Below, piece after piece: positions 44,801 to 58,425 of a stretch of DNA of 64,000 nt. The notes below the pieces were generated by a model. The model did no database searches. It was not told where the DNA came from and was given only the letters and a program-made list of their open reading frames with translations. The stretch comes from Liolophura sinensis (Eukaryota > Mollusca > Polyplacophora > Chitonida > Chitonidae): assembly GCF_032854445.1 (NCBI RefSeq), contig NC_088297.1:7117375-7181374 (forward strand), given 5' to 3'. Numbering within the stretch: position 1 is the stretch's first letter; every line of letters begins with the position of its first letter. The position numbers and the translations under genes were made by a program.

Positions 44801-47800
44801 CTGTGTGACCACAACTTGTGGACAGCTCCATGACCTACAGCCAAGAGTATCTCGCACGTCTCTGTGTGACCACAAGTTGTAGACAGCTCCATGACCTACA
44901 GCCAAGAGTATCTCGCACGTCTCTGTGTGACCACAAGTTGTGGACAGCTCCATGACCTACAGCCAAGAGTATCTCGCATGTCACTGTGTGACCACAAGTT
45001 GTGGACAGCTCCATGACCTACAGCCAAGAGTATCTCGCACGTCTCTGTGTGACCACAACTTGTGGACAGCTCCATGACCTACAGCCAAGAGTATCTTGCA
45101 CGTCTCTGTGTGACCACAACTTGTAAGACAGCTCCATGACCTAATGCCAAGAGTATCTCGCACGTCTCTGTGTGACCACAACTTGTGGAAAGCTCCATGA
45201 CCTTATGCCAAGAGTATCTCGCACGGCACTGTGTGACCACAACTTGTGGACAGCTGCATGACCTACAGCCAAGAGTATCTCGCACGTCTCTGTGTGACCA
45301 CAACTTGTAAGACAGCTCCATGACCTACAGACAAGAGTATCTCGCACGGCACTGTGTGACCACAATTTGTGGACAGCTCCATATGACCTACAGCCAAGAG
45401 TATCTTGCACGTCTCTGTGTGACCACAACTTGTGGACAGCTCCATGACCTACAGCCAAGAGTATCTCGCACGTCTCTGTGTGACCACAACTTGTGGACAG
45501 CTCCATGACCTACGGCCAAGAGTATCTCGCACGGCACTGTGTGACCATAACTTGTTGACAGCTCCATATGACCTACAGCCAAGAGTATCTCGCACGGCAC
45601 TGTGTGACCACAACTTGTGGACAGCTCCATGACCTACAGCCAAGAGTATCTAGCACGTCTCTGTGTGACGACAACTTGTAAGACAGCTCCATGACCTACA
45701 GCCAAGAGTATCTCGCACGTCTCTGTGTGACCACAACTTGTGGACAGCTCCATGACCTACAGCCAAGAGTATCTCGCACGTCTCTGTGTGACCACAACTT
45801 GTGGACAGCTCCATGACCTACAGCCAAGAGTATCTCGCACGTCTCTGTGTGACCACAACTTGTAAGACAGCTCCATGACCTACAGCCAAGAGTATCTCGC
45901 ACGTCTCTGTGTGACCACAACTTGTGGACAGCTCCATATGACCTACAGCCAAAAGTATCTTGCACGTCTCTGTGTGACCACAACTTGTGGACAGCTCCAT
46001 GACCTACAGCCAAGAGTATCTCGCACATCTCTGTGTGACCACAACTTGTGGACAGCTCCATGACCTAATGCCAAGAGTATCTTGCACGGCACTGTGTGAC
46101 CACAACTTGTGGACAGCTCCATGACCTAATGCCAAGAGTATCTCGCATGTCTTTGTGTGACCACAACTTGTGGACAACTCCATGACCTAATGCCAAGAGT
46201 ATCTCGCACGTCTCTGTGTGACCACAACTTGTGGACAGCTCCATGACCTACAGCCAAGAGTATCTCGCACGTCTCTGTGTGACCACAACTTGTGGACAGC
46301 TCCATGACCTACAGCCAAGAGTATCTCGCACGTCTCTGTGTGACCACAACTTGTGGACAGCTCCATATGACCTACAGCCAAGAGTATCTCGCACGTCTCT
46401 GTGTGACCACAACTTGTGGACAGCTCTATGACCTACAGCCAAGAGTATCTCGCACGTCTCTGTGTGACCACAACTTGTGGACAGCTCTATGACCTACAGC
46501 CAAGAGTATCTCGCACGTCTCTGTGTGACCACAACTTGTGGACAGCTCCATGACCTACAGCCAAGAGTATCTCGCACGTCTGTGTGTGACCACAACTTGT
46601 GGACAGCTCTATGACCTACAGCCAAGAGTATCTCGCACGTCTCTGTGTGACCACAACTTGTAGACATCTCCATGACCTACAGCCAAGAGTATCTCGCACG
46701 TCTCTGTGTGACCACAAGTTGTAGACAGCTCCATGACCTACAGCCAAGAGTATCTCGCACGTCTCTGTGTGACCACAACTTGTAAGACAGCTCCATGACC
46801 TACAGCCAAGAGTATCTCGCACGTCTCTGTGTGACCACAAGTTGTGGACAGCTCCATGACCTACAGCCAAGAGTATCTCGCACGTCTCTGTGTGACCACA
46901 ACTTGTGGACAGCTCCATGACCTACAGCCAAGAGTATCTCGCACGTCTCTGTGTGACCACAACTTGTAAGACAGCTCCATGACCTACAGCCAAGAGTATC
47001 TCGCACGTCTCTGTGTGACCACAACTTGTGGACAGCTCCATGACCTACAGCCAAGAGTATCTTGCACGTCTCTGTGTGACCACAACTTGTGGACAGCTCC
47101 ATATGACCTACAGCCAAGAGTATCTCGCACGTCTCTGTGTGACCACAACTTGTGGACAGCTCCAAATGATCTACAGCCAAGAGTATCTCACACGTCTCTG
47201 TGTGACCACAACTTGTGGACAGCTCCATGACCTACAGCCAAGAGTATCTCGCACGTCTCTGTGTGACCACAACTTGTGGACAGCTCCATGACCTACAGCC
47301 AAGAGTATCTCGCACGTCTCTGTGTGACCACAACTTGTGGACAGCTCCATGACCTACAGCCAAAAGTATCTCGCACGTCTCTGTGTGACCACAACTTGTG
47401 GACAGCTCCATGACCTAATGCCAAGAGTATCTTGCACATCTCTGTGTGACCACAACTTGTGGACAGCTCCATGACATAATGCCAAGAGTATCTTGCACGG
47501 CACTGTGTGACCACAACTTGTGGACAGCTCCATATGACCTACAGCCAAGAGTATCTCGCACGGCACTGTGTGACTACAACTTGTGGACAGCTCCATATGA
47601 CCTACAGCCAAGAGTATCTTGCACGTCTCTGTGTGACCACAACTTGTGGACAGCTCCATGACCTACAGCCAAGAGTATCTCGCACGTCTCTGTGTGACCA
47701 CAAGTTGTAGACAGCTCCATGACCTACAGCCAAGAGTATCTCGCACGTCTCTGTGTGACCACAAGTTGTGGACAGCTCCATGACCTACAGCCAAGAGTAT

Positions 47801-50800
47801 CTCGCACGTCTCTGTGTGACCACAAGTTGTGGACAGCTCCATGACCTACAGCCAAGAGTATCTCGCACGTCTCTGTGTGACCACAACTTGTGGACAGCTC
47901 CATGACCTACAGCCAAGAGTATTCGCACGTCTTTGTGTGACCACAACTTGTGGACAGCTTTATGACCTACAGCCAAGAGTATCTCGCACGTCTTTGTGTG
48001 ACGACAACTTGTGGACAGCTCTATGACCTACAGCCAAGAGTATCTCGCACGTCTCTGTGTGACGACAACTTGTGGACAGCTCTATGACCTACAGCCAAGA
48101 GTATCTCGCACGTCTCTGTGTGACCACAGCTTGTGGACAGCTCCATGACCTACAGCCAAGAGTATCTCGCACGTCTGTGTGTGACCACAACTTGTGGACA
48201 GCTCTATGACCTACAGCCAAGAGTATCTCGCACGTCTCTGTGTGACCACAACTTGTAGACAGCTCCATGACCTACAGCCAAGAGTATCTCGCACGTCTCT
48301 GTGTGACCACAACTTGTAGACAGCTCCATGACCTACAGCCAAGAGTATCTCGCACGTCTCTGTGTGACCACAACTTGTAAGACAGCTCCATGACCTACAG
48401 CCAAGAGTATCTCGCACGTCTCTGTGTGACCACAACTTGTGGACAGCTCCATGACCTACAGCCAAGAGTATCTCGCACGTCTCTGTGTGACCACAACTTG
48501 TGGACAGCTCCATGACCTACAGCCAAGAGTATCTCGCACGTCTCTGTGTGACCACAACTTGTAAGACAGCTCCATGACCTACAGCCAAGAGTATCTCGCA
48601 CGTCTCTGTGTGACCACAACTTGTGGACAGCTCCATGACCTACAGCCAAGAGTATCTTGCACGTCTCTGTGTGACCACAACTTGTGGACAGCTCCATATG
48701 ACCTACAGCTAAGAGTATCTCGCACGTCTCTGTGTGACCACAACTTGTGGACAGCTCCAAATGATCTACAGCCAAGAGTATCTCGCACGTCTCTGTGTGA
48801 CCACAACTTGTGGACAGCTCCATGACCTACAGCCAAGAGTATCTCGCACGTCTCTGTGTGACCACAACTTGTGGACAGCTCCATGACCTACAGCCAAGAG
48901 TATCTCGCACGTCTCTGTGTGACCACAACTTGTGGACAGCTCCATATGACCTACAGTCAAGAGTATCTCGCACGTCTCTGTGTGACCACAACTTGTGGAC
49001 AGCTCCATGTTCTACAGCCAAGAGTATCTCGCACGTCTCTGTGTGACCACAACTTGTGGACAACTCCATGACCTAATGCCAAGAGTATCTCGCACGTGTC
49101 TGTGTGACCACAACTTGTGGACAGCTCCATGACCTACAGCCAAGAGTATCTCGCACGTCTCTGTGTGACCACAACTTGTGGACAGCTCCATGACCTACAG
49201 CCAAGAGTATCTCGCACGTCTCTGTGTGACCACAACTTGTGGACAGCTCCATATGACCTACAGCCAAGAGTATCTCGCACGTCTCTGTGTGACCACAACT
49301 TGTGGACAGCTCTATGACCTACAGCCAAGAGTATCTCGCACGTCTCTGTGTGACCACAACTTGTGGACAGCTCTATGACCTACAGCCAAGAGTATCTCGC
49401 ACGTCTCTGTGTGACCACAACTTGTGGACAGCTCCATGACCTACAGCCAAGAGTATCTCGCACGTCTGTGTGTGACCACAACTTGTGGACAGCTCTATGA
49501 CCTACAGCCAAGAGTATCTCGCACGTCTCTGTGTGACCACAACTTGTAGACATCTCCATGACCTACAGCCAAGAGTATCTCGCACGTCTCTGTGTGACCA
49601 CAAGTTGTAGACAGCTCCATGACCTACAGCCAAGAGTATCTCGCACGTCTCTGTGTGACCACAACTTGTAAGACAGCTCCATGACCTACAGCCAAGAGTA
49701 TCTCGCACGTCTCTGTGTGACCACAACTTGTGGACAGCTCCATGACCTACAGCCAAGAGTATCTCGCACGTCTCTGTGTGACCACAACTTGTGGACAGCT
49801 CCATGACCTACAGCCAAGAGATCTTGCACGTCTCTGTGTGACCACAACTTGTGGACAGCCCCATGACCTAATGCCAAGAGTATCTCGCACGTCTCTGTGT
49901 GACCACAACTTGTGGACAGCTCCATGACCTAATGCCAAGAGTATCTCGCACGTCTCTGTGTGACCACAACTTGTGGACAGCTCCATGACCTACAGCCAAG
50001 AGTATCTCGCACGTCTCTGTGTGACCACAACTTGTGGACAGCTCCATGACCTACAGCCAAGAGTATCTCGCACGTCTCTGTGTGACCACAACTTGTGGAC
50101 AGCTCCATGACCTACAGCCAAGAGTATCTCGCACGTCTCTGTGTGACCACAACTTGTGGACAGCTCCATGACCTACAGCCAAGAGTATGTCGCACGTCTC
50201 TGTGTGACCACAACTTGTGGACAGCTCCATGACTTACAGCCAAGAGTATCTCGCACGTCTCTGTGTGACCACAACTTGTGGACAGCTCCATGACCTACAG
50301 CCAAGAGTATCTCGCACGTCTCTGTGTGACCACAACTTGTGGACAGCTCCATATGACCTACAGCCAAAAGTATCTCGCACGTCTCTGTGTGACCACAACT
50401 TGTAGACAGCTCCATGACCTAATGCCAAGAGTATCTCGCACATCTCTGTGTGACCACAACTTGTGGACAGATCCATAACCTAATGCCAAGAGTATCTTGC
50501 ACGGCACTGTGTGACCACAACTTGTGGACACCTCCATGACCTAATGCCAAGAGTATCTCGCACGTCTTTGTGTGACCACAACTTGTGGTCAACTTCATGA
50601 CCTAATGCCAAGAGTATCTCGCACGTCTCTGTGTGACCACAACTTGTGGACAGCTCCATGACCTACAGCCAAGAGTATCTCGCACGTCTCTGTGTGACCA
50701 CAACTTGTGGACAGCTCTATGACCTACAGCCAAGAGTATCTCGCACGTCTCTGTGTGACCACAACTTGTGGACAGCTCCATATGACCTACAGCCAAGAGT

Positions 50801-53598
50801 ATCTCGCACGTCTCTGTGTGACCACAACTTGTGGACAGCTCCATATGACCTACAGCCAAGAGTATCTCGCACGTCTCTGTGTGACCACAACTTGTGGACA
50901 GCTCTATGACCTACAGCCAAGAGTATCTCGCACGTCTCTGTGTGACCACAACTTGTGGACAGCTCTATGACCTACAGCGAAGAGTATCTCGCACGTCTCT
51001 GTGTGACCACAGCTTGTGGACAGCTCCATGACCTACAGCCAAGAGTATCTCGCACGTCTGTGTGTGACCACAACTTGTGGACAGCTCTATGACCTACAGC
51101 CAAGAGTATCTCGCACGTCTCTGTGTGACCACAACTTGTAGACAGCTCCATGACCTACAGCCAAGAGTATCTCGCACGTCTCTGTGTGACCACAAGTTGT
51201 AGACAGCTCCATGACCTACAGCCAAGAGTATCTCGCACGTCTCTGTGTGACCACAACTTGTAAGACAGCTCCATGACCTACAGCCAAGAGTATCTCGCAC
51301 GTCTCTGTGTGACCACAACTTGTGGACAGCTCCATGACCTACAGCCAAGAGTATCTCGCACGTCTCTGTGTGACCACAACTTGTGGACAGCTCCATGACC
51401 TACAGCCAAGAGTATCTCGCACGACTCTGTGTGACCACAACTTGTGGACAGCTCCATGACCTACAGCCAAGAGTATCTCGCACGTCTCTGTGTGACCACA
51501 ACTTGTGGACAGCTCCTTGATCTAATGCCAAGAGTATCTCGCACGTCTCTGTGTGACCACAACTTGTGGACAGCTCCATATGACCTACAGCCAAGAGTAT
51601 CTCGCACGTCTCTGTGTGACCACAACTTGTGGACAGCTCCATATGACCTACAGCCAAGAGTATCTCGCACGTCTCTGTGTGACCACAACTTGTGGACAGC
51701 TCCATGACCTACAGCCAAGAGTATCTCGCACGTCTCTGTGTGACCACAACTTGTGGACAGCTCCATGACCTAATGCCAAGAGTATCTCGCACATCTCTGT
51801 GTGACCACAACTTGTGGACAGCTCCATGACCTAATGCCAAGAGTATCTTGCACGGCACTGTGTGACCACAACTTGTGGACAGCTCCATGACCTAATGCCA
51901 AGGGTATCTTGCACGTCTTTGTGTGACCACAACTTGTGGACTGCTCTATGACCTACAGCCAAGAGTATCTTGCACGTCTCTGTGTGACCACAGCTTGTGG
52001 ACAGCTCTATGACCTACAGCCAAGAGTATCTCGCACGTCTCTGTGTGACCACAACTTGTGGACAGCTCCATGACCTACAGCCAAGAGTATGTCGCACGTC
52101 TGTGTGTGACCACAACTTGTGGACAGCTCTATGACCTACAGCCAAGAGTATCTCGCACGTCTCTGTGTGACCACAACTTGTAGACAGCTCCATGACCTAC
52201 AGCCAAGAGTATCTCGCACGTCTCTGTGTGACCACAAGTTGTAGACAGCTCCATGACCTACAGCCAAGAGTATCTCGCACGTCTCTGTGTGACCACAACT
52301 TGTAGACAGCTCCATGACCTACAGCCAAGAGTATCTTGCACGTCTCTGTGTGACCACAACTTGTGGACAGCTCCATGACCAACAGCCAAGAGTATCTCGC
52401 ACTTCTCTGTGTGACCACAACTTGTAGACAGCTCCATGATCAACAGCCAAGAGTATCTTGCACGTCTCTGTGTGACCACAACTTGTGGACAGCTCCATGA
52501 CCTAATGCCAAGAGTATCTCGCACGTCTCTGTGTGACCACAACTTGTGGACAGCTCCATGACCTACAGCCAAGAGTATCTCGCACGGCACTGTGTGACCA
52601 CAACTTGTGGACAGCTCCATGACCAACAGCCAAGAGTATCTTGCACATCTCTGTGTGACCACAACTTGTGGACAGCTCCATGACCTAATGCCAAGAGTAT
52701 GTCACACGTCTCTGTGTGACCACAACTTGTGGACAGCTCCATGACCTACAGCCAAGAGTATCTCGCACGTCTCTGTGTGACCACAACTTGTGGACAGCTC
52801 CATGACCTACAGCCAAGAGTATCTCGCACGTCTCTGTGTTACCACAACTTGTGGACAGCTCCATGACCAACAGCCAAGAGTATCTCGCACGTCTCTGTGT
52901 GACCACAACTTGTGGACAGCTCCATGACCTACAGCCAAGAGTATCTCGCACGTCTCTGTGTGACCACAACTTGTGGACAGCTCCATGACCTACAGCCAAG
53001 AGTATGTCGCACGTCTCTGTGTGACCACAACTTGTGGACAGCTCCATGACCTACAGCCAAGAGTATCTCGCACGTCTCTGTGTGACCACAACTTGTGGAC
53101 AGCTCTATGACCTACAGCCAAGTGTATCTCGCACGTCTCTGTGTGACCACAACTTGTGGACAGCTCCATGACCTACAGCCAAGAGTATCTCGCACGTCTC
53201 TGTGTGACCACAACTTGTGGACAGCTCCATGACCTACAGCCAAGAGTATCTCGCACGTCTCTGTGTGACCACAACTTGTGGACAGCTCCTTGATCTAATG
53301 CCAAGAGTATCTTGCACGTCTCTGTGTGACCACAACTTGTGGACAGCTCCATATGACCTACAGCCAAGAGTATCTCGCACGTCTCTGTGTAACCACAACT
53401 TGTGGACAGCTCCATGACCTACAGCCAAGAGTATCTCGCACGTCTCTGTGTGACCACAACTTGTGGACAGCTCCATGACCTACAGCCAAGAGTATCTCGC
53501 ACGTCTCTGTGTGACCACAACTTGTGGACAGCTCCATGACCTACAGCCAAGAGTATCTCGCACGTCTCTGTGTGACCACAACTTATGGACAGCTCCAT
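38846..53598. repeat. 61-bp satellite array (~240 copies)
   Basis: A 14.75 kb head-to-tail array. The unit parts in order are CCATGACCTACAGCCAAGAG, TATCTCGCACGTCTCTGTGT and GACCACAACTTGTGGACAGCT, 61 bp. Recurrent variants are GGCACTG for TCTCTG, AATGCC for CAGCC, CCATATGACC (+2), TTGTAAGACAG (+1), TAGACAG and AAGTTGTGG. The first unit (38846) is degenerate and the last ends in a single-base variant, ACTTATGG. The many 60-142-codon frames on both strands are by-products of a unit length not divisible by three and are not genes. Confidence 0.97.
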
Positions 53599-55568
53599 AG
53601 TCTCCACTCAATTAGGTAACATTCAGGCACAAATATTGCCACAGTGTTCGGGTTTTGCGGATTTAGGTACAGTGCTATGAGACCAAACATCAAAGTGGAA
53701 GTAAACGGAAAGTTGATTGTAATCTGTGGCCAGAAAATGGGTAAGGGCAGATAACTTTGCAATTTCTGTTACTCACCTGCTACATATATAGCAATTAGTG
53801 ACGTCTGCTTCACAGACTATGTTTATGACAACTGATTTCAGGCATTTTGTTGTGTGATGTCAGAGCTGGAAGTTGGCAGACGATCCTGAAAAATTATTCT
53901 TGCTAAAAATTGTGATTCTTGGGGAACTGGTTTTAGATTGCTGTACGAGTTAAAACACATTTTTTTTCTCACTGAATTATTCTCAAACAGTGGATGCACG
54001 GAATCCTCCATAACTGTGTACATGTGGTAGGATGCTGGTTGTTTGCATTCAGTTGTCTTACCAACAGCTGGCATGTATTTGTTGTGAAGCGAGACAGTAT
54101 TTTCGCGAAAACAGGAAAATACAAGACGAACGCACGAAACCAATCAGGATAGCTCACAACACTTCAAAAGGAGTGTTCTCCCTTTTTTTTGTTGCCCCGC
54201 AGAGGTGTAAAAATGTGATGGCGAACTTCATTTTTCTTTCTTTTGTGTCATGTATTGTGTTTATAAATAAAGAGAAAAGCTGTGCATTTCTCTTTTTTGT
54301 TTTTTAGCATCAGAAATATCATTGAGTAATTTGGCTGCACAAATTTAAACATGTTCTTACTTATTCCGCCAGGCATTAACAGTTTGAAGCCTTCATGATA
54401 ATGCTCCTAGTGATTCAGGTAGTTGTCTAAAGTCCTCTTTAAATGGCTTTGAAGTAAGGTATCAATTGGATTAGGTGCATAATAGAATAGCAAAATAAAT
54501 ATGTGACAGAAATTTAAGGCATCAGAACTGGGGTTGGTGTTTTTATTCTTGTTTGAAATCATTTGTATAAAATAACGAATGAGACTCATGGCATTTTGGT
54601 GGTGGTGATAAGGGGGAGGGATGCCTTTCGTTGCCGATTGTAAAAAACAAAAAAAAAACACAAAAATTATCAAGAGCGATAAATCAAGGTAGAGTTGCAC
54701 CTGTAAATTAAGTTACCTTCCATAAAAAATTTTAACTTTTCCACCTTACAAACTTTTTTTTTCGATCCAAATTAAATTAAATGTTTCAGATTGTGTGCCG
54801 TTATGTGAATGTGTACACCGTCTACTTTTCTCCTGTCTGACTGTGTTACTCCAATGTGCTGATCATAATGTTGCCTTTAAATAAACTGAATTTACAATTT
54901 AATTTCGTAACAAATTTTTCTGATAGAGGAAATTACATTTTACTAGGATCTTATAAATTGATTGAAAAAAAGATTGATATGTTTTTCAAGAAAGCAAAAC
55001 ATGCTGCTAAGCATTGGTCCATTATTTTGCGGGCAGTTGTTCTAAATGTAACGTTTGATAAACTCCAGATAGAGCTGGAACAGACCAAACTGATTCTAGC
55101 AGCTAAACCAAGGCAGATAAAAACGAATTACAGAAACAGGCGTACAAGAGTCAGGCCGCTGAGGAAGTTGCCTGGAGGACAAGAGGCAAAGCTAGCTACA
55201 TGTAACTATACAGCTGTTCATACAAAACTGCTTACCCACCCACAGTAACGGCAAAATTTGCCAAACTTAGATCCGGAATGGAGCTACCATCACACACAGT
55301 TATGGAACATCGGAAGGTGCGCGTCAGCACGCTCATAGGTGAAGTATTAACAGGGAAATATTCAGGTTCCTCAAATGACTAGAACCGGTTGCCAGTCAAA
55401 CAACATAGGGGCTTGCACAGTCAACCACATGTCTTTAAGTATTATGGGTGTCACAGTTTTACAACCATTTCAGCTTAACAACGTAACATATATACAGGGC
55501 ACAGCATTAATAAGTTAGATATTGTTCACAAAAACAAATAATATCTACAGACTCTAGTCTCCAAATTT
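53599..55568. other. Intergenic host DNA, no supported gene
   Basis: Includes a diverged copy of the GAGGTAACTCAGCC-type module (GGGCAGATAACTTTGCAATT at about 53745) and a 130-codon plus-strand frame (54856-55248) without recognisable domain. Confidence 0.45.
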
Positions 55569-55750
55569 ACAGATTTCGACAAAGTAGAAACTTGGGTGTG
55601 ACAATGGACACCATTCGGAACACCTTTAAATTGCGTCTTCCTACGGAAACCGGTATCTAACATGATCATACCATCGCCATTTACAACCCATTCAAATAGT
55701 GATTTTACGTAACCCTGCTTTGGTGACGTCTGCAATAAAGTGCAAAATGC
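55569..55750 (+). repeat. ~180-bp direct repeat flanking a satellite, left copy
   Basis: Starts ACAGATTTCGACAAAGTAG and ends near GTCTGCAATAAAGTGCAAAA. Matches 58241-58425 in the same orientation. Confidence 0.88.
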
Positions 55751-56354
55751 AAGCCAGCGTGTTTGGGCTGCTCTGTCATCTCTTCATTCAAATCCCGGCT
55801 ATGTGTATACAGACAATGATTCTGAATAAAAGTCACTGTATCCTTCCTGTTAGTCGACATCCTACGCAATGTTCTCGATTTGTTACACCGCCTTTCTAAG
55901 GTTTTCCCTTTACAATTCATGATGGCTCGACGATTTTGACCATGGTCAAATTTGTGCACGTTTGGGTATTAAATAACCAAATATAGCCACGCATTGCTTA
56001 CGAATGCTAAGTTTATTGTACATCATGAACCGTGTTTCTATTAAGATTGCAAATATTATCCTTTTGGTATTCTCACTGTGACTATCAGCGATTATCATTC
56101 ATTCATTCATTTATTCTCACTGTGTAGAGGTGTTCACAACGGTCTGCAATGTCCTTACTGGTATGCCTTTTGTCTAAATGATCACTTACGCCCTGGAAAT
56201 ACGATCATGCACAAACCTTGACAAACGGCTATCCATTGCTTGATAAAAAGTAGACGTTCCAAACTGCAGTCAGAATATAAAGACGTACAGAGTTGAGAGG
56301 GCTCATTTCTCGCAATCGGAAAAACACCCCCCCCCCCAAAAAAAAAAAAAACTC
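55751..56354. other. Unique sequence between direct repeat and satellite
   Basis: No gene. Has a (CATT)n stretch near 56095-56110 and a C/A homopolymer near 56328-56351. Confidence 0.5.
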
Positions 56355-58240
56355 TCAGATTAATAACAGCCAAACCATTTTCCCCGTTTTATGATCATAC
56401 AAGTTTACAGAATGAGGTGTCTCAGATTGGTGACAGTCTAACCTTTTACCCCATTTAATGATAATACAATTTGGACAAATCAGGGGGAACGGTCACAGAT
56501 TGCAGACAGCCTAATCTTTTTCCACGTTTTATGGCCATATAAGTTTGCTAAATCCGAGGCAGGCCAAATATGGGGAACTGTCAAAAATTGCTGACACCCA
56601 AACATTTTTCTCCTTTTTTCTGACAAAACAAGCTGTTCGCATCAGGGGAACAGTCAAAAATTGGTTACACCCAAACTCCCGTTTTATAATATTCCCTTGC
56701 CAACTCTGAGGAACTGTAACAGAATGATGACACCTAAAACTTTTACCCTCTTTCAAATTTCTTGAATCATAAGAAGTGTTTCAGATTGGTGACAATCAAA
56801 CCCTTTTCGCCATTTGAGAAGAATAGAGGTTTGCCTAATCGGGGGAACTGTCACAGATTGGTGACACCCAAACCATTTTCCCGGTTTTACAAGAATACAG
56901 GTTCGCCTAATCGGGGGGAACTGTCACAGATTGGTGACAACCAAACCATTTTCCCCGTTTTATGACAACAAAAGATAGCCAATTAAGGGGAACTGTCACA
57001 GATTTTTGACAGCCAAATCAGCGGAACTGTCACCGATTTGTGAAAAATAAAACTTTTGCCCTGTTTTATGATCTTTCAAGTTTCTTGAATGACAATAAGT
57101 GTCTCAGGTTGAAGGCACCCAAACCTATTTTCCGGTTTTATGACAATACACGCTTGCTAAGTCAGAGGAACTGTCACAGACTGGTGACACCCAAACCCTT
57201 TTCCCTGTTTCGTGACATTATACCCAAATCAGAGGAGATGTCACAGTTCGGTGACAGGCAACTCAGACGAACTGTCACAAAGTGGTGACAGACAAAGCTT
57301 TTGCCCTCTTGTATGATCGTCCAAGTTTGTTGAATGAGAAGAAGTTTCTCAGACTGGTGACAGCCAAAGACTTATCCCTCTTTTTATCACAATGCAAGCT
57401 GGTCGAATCAGGGGAACTGTCACAGATTGGTGACAGCCAATCCCTTTTCTCCGTTTTATGACAAGACAGGCTACCCAAATCAGACGAACTGTCAGAGGTT
57501 GGTGACAGCGAAACACTTTTCACTGTTTCATGAGAGTACAGACTTGGTGAATAAGGCTCACTGTCTGAAATTGGTTACACCCAAACCCTTTTCCCCGTTT
57601 TATGACAATACAAGTTAGGCAAATCAGGGGAATTGTCAGAGATTGGTAATAGCCAAATCCTTTTCCTAGATTATAAAAATACAATTTGGATGAATCCGGG
57701 GAACTGTCACACTTTGGTGACACCGAAACAATTTTCCCAGTATTATGACAATACCAGTTAGCCAAATCAGTGGAACTGTCACAGATTTCTCATTGCCAAA
57801 CTGCTTTTCCAATGTGATAATAATACAATTTGGACGAATTAGGGGAACTGTCACAGATTGGTGACACCCAAACCCATTATCCGGCTTTATGACAACACAT
57901 GTGAGTCAAATCAGAGGAAATGTCACAGACTGGTGACAGTCAAATAAGCGGAACTGTCACAAACTGATGACAGACAAAGATTTTACCCTTTTGTACGATC
58001 GTCCAAGTTTGTTGAGTGAGAAGAAGTGTCTCAGACTGATGACACCCAAAGCCTTATCCCTGTTTTATGACAATACAATGTTGTCGAATCCGGGGAATTG
58101 TCACACATTGGTCACAGCCAAACACTTTTTCCCGTTTGATGGCAATAAAGGCTACCCTTATCAGAGGAACTGTCATAGCTTGGTGATAGTCAAACCTTTG
58201 TGACTGTTTCATGACAACAGATCCTAACCAAATCAGACGA
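56355..58240. repeat. ~72-bp diverged satellite (~25 copies)
   Basis: Repeating blocks GGGGAACTGTCACAGATTGG, TGACACCCAAACC, TTTTCCCCGTTTTATGACAA and a variable linker. Copies are strongly diverged and some are shortened (as at 57010-57035). The frames are artefacts. Confidence 0.9.
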
Positions 58241-58425
58241 ACAGATTTCGAGAAAGTAAAAACTTGGGTGTGACAATGGACACCATTTGAAACACCTTTA
58301 AATTGCTTCTTGCCACGGAAGCCGGTATCTGACATAATCATACCAAACGCCATTTACAACCTATTTAAAAAGGGATTTTACGTAACCCTGCTTTTTGGAC
58401 GTCTGCAATATAGTGGAAAATGGAA
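58241..58425 (+). repeat. ~180-bp direct repeat flanking a satellite, right copy
   Basis: Starts ACAGATTTCGAGAAAGTAA and ends GTCTGCAATATAGTGGAAAA. Segmental block Y copy 2 begins immediately after it. Confidence 0.88.

Noticed and set aside
38846-53598. Dozens of 60-142-codon open frames on both strands (MELSTSCGHTETCEILLAV-type and MDSSMTYSQEYLARLCVTT-type)
   Set aside because: They are translations of the 61-bp satellite in successive phases. The unit rarely contains stops, and no start, splice or family signal exists.
38846-53598. CRISPR-like array
   Set aside because: There are no unique spacers between repeats; the units are head-to-tail and the genome is eukaryotic.
54856-55248. 130-codon plus-strand gene
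   Set aside because: AT-rich frame with a basic second half and no known motif; could be chance or a degraded repeat.
55569-58425. LTR retrotransposon
   Set aside because: The direct repeats lack TG...CA-type ends that I can define, and there is no coding or primer-binding region inside.
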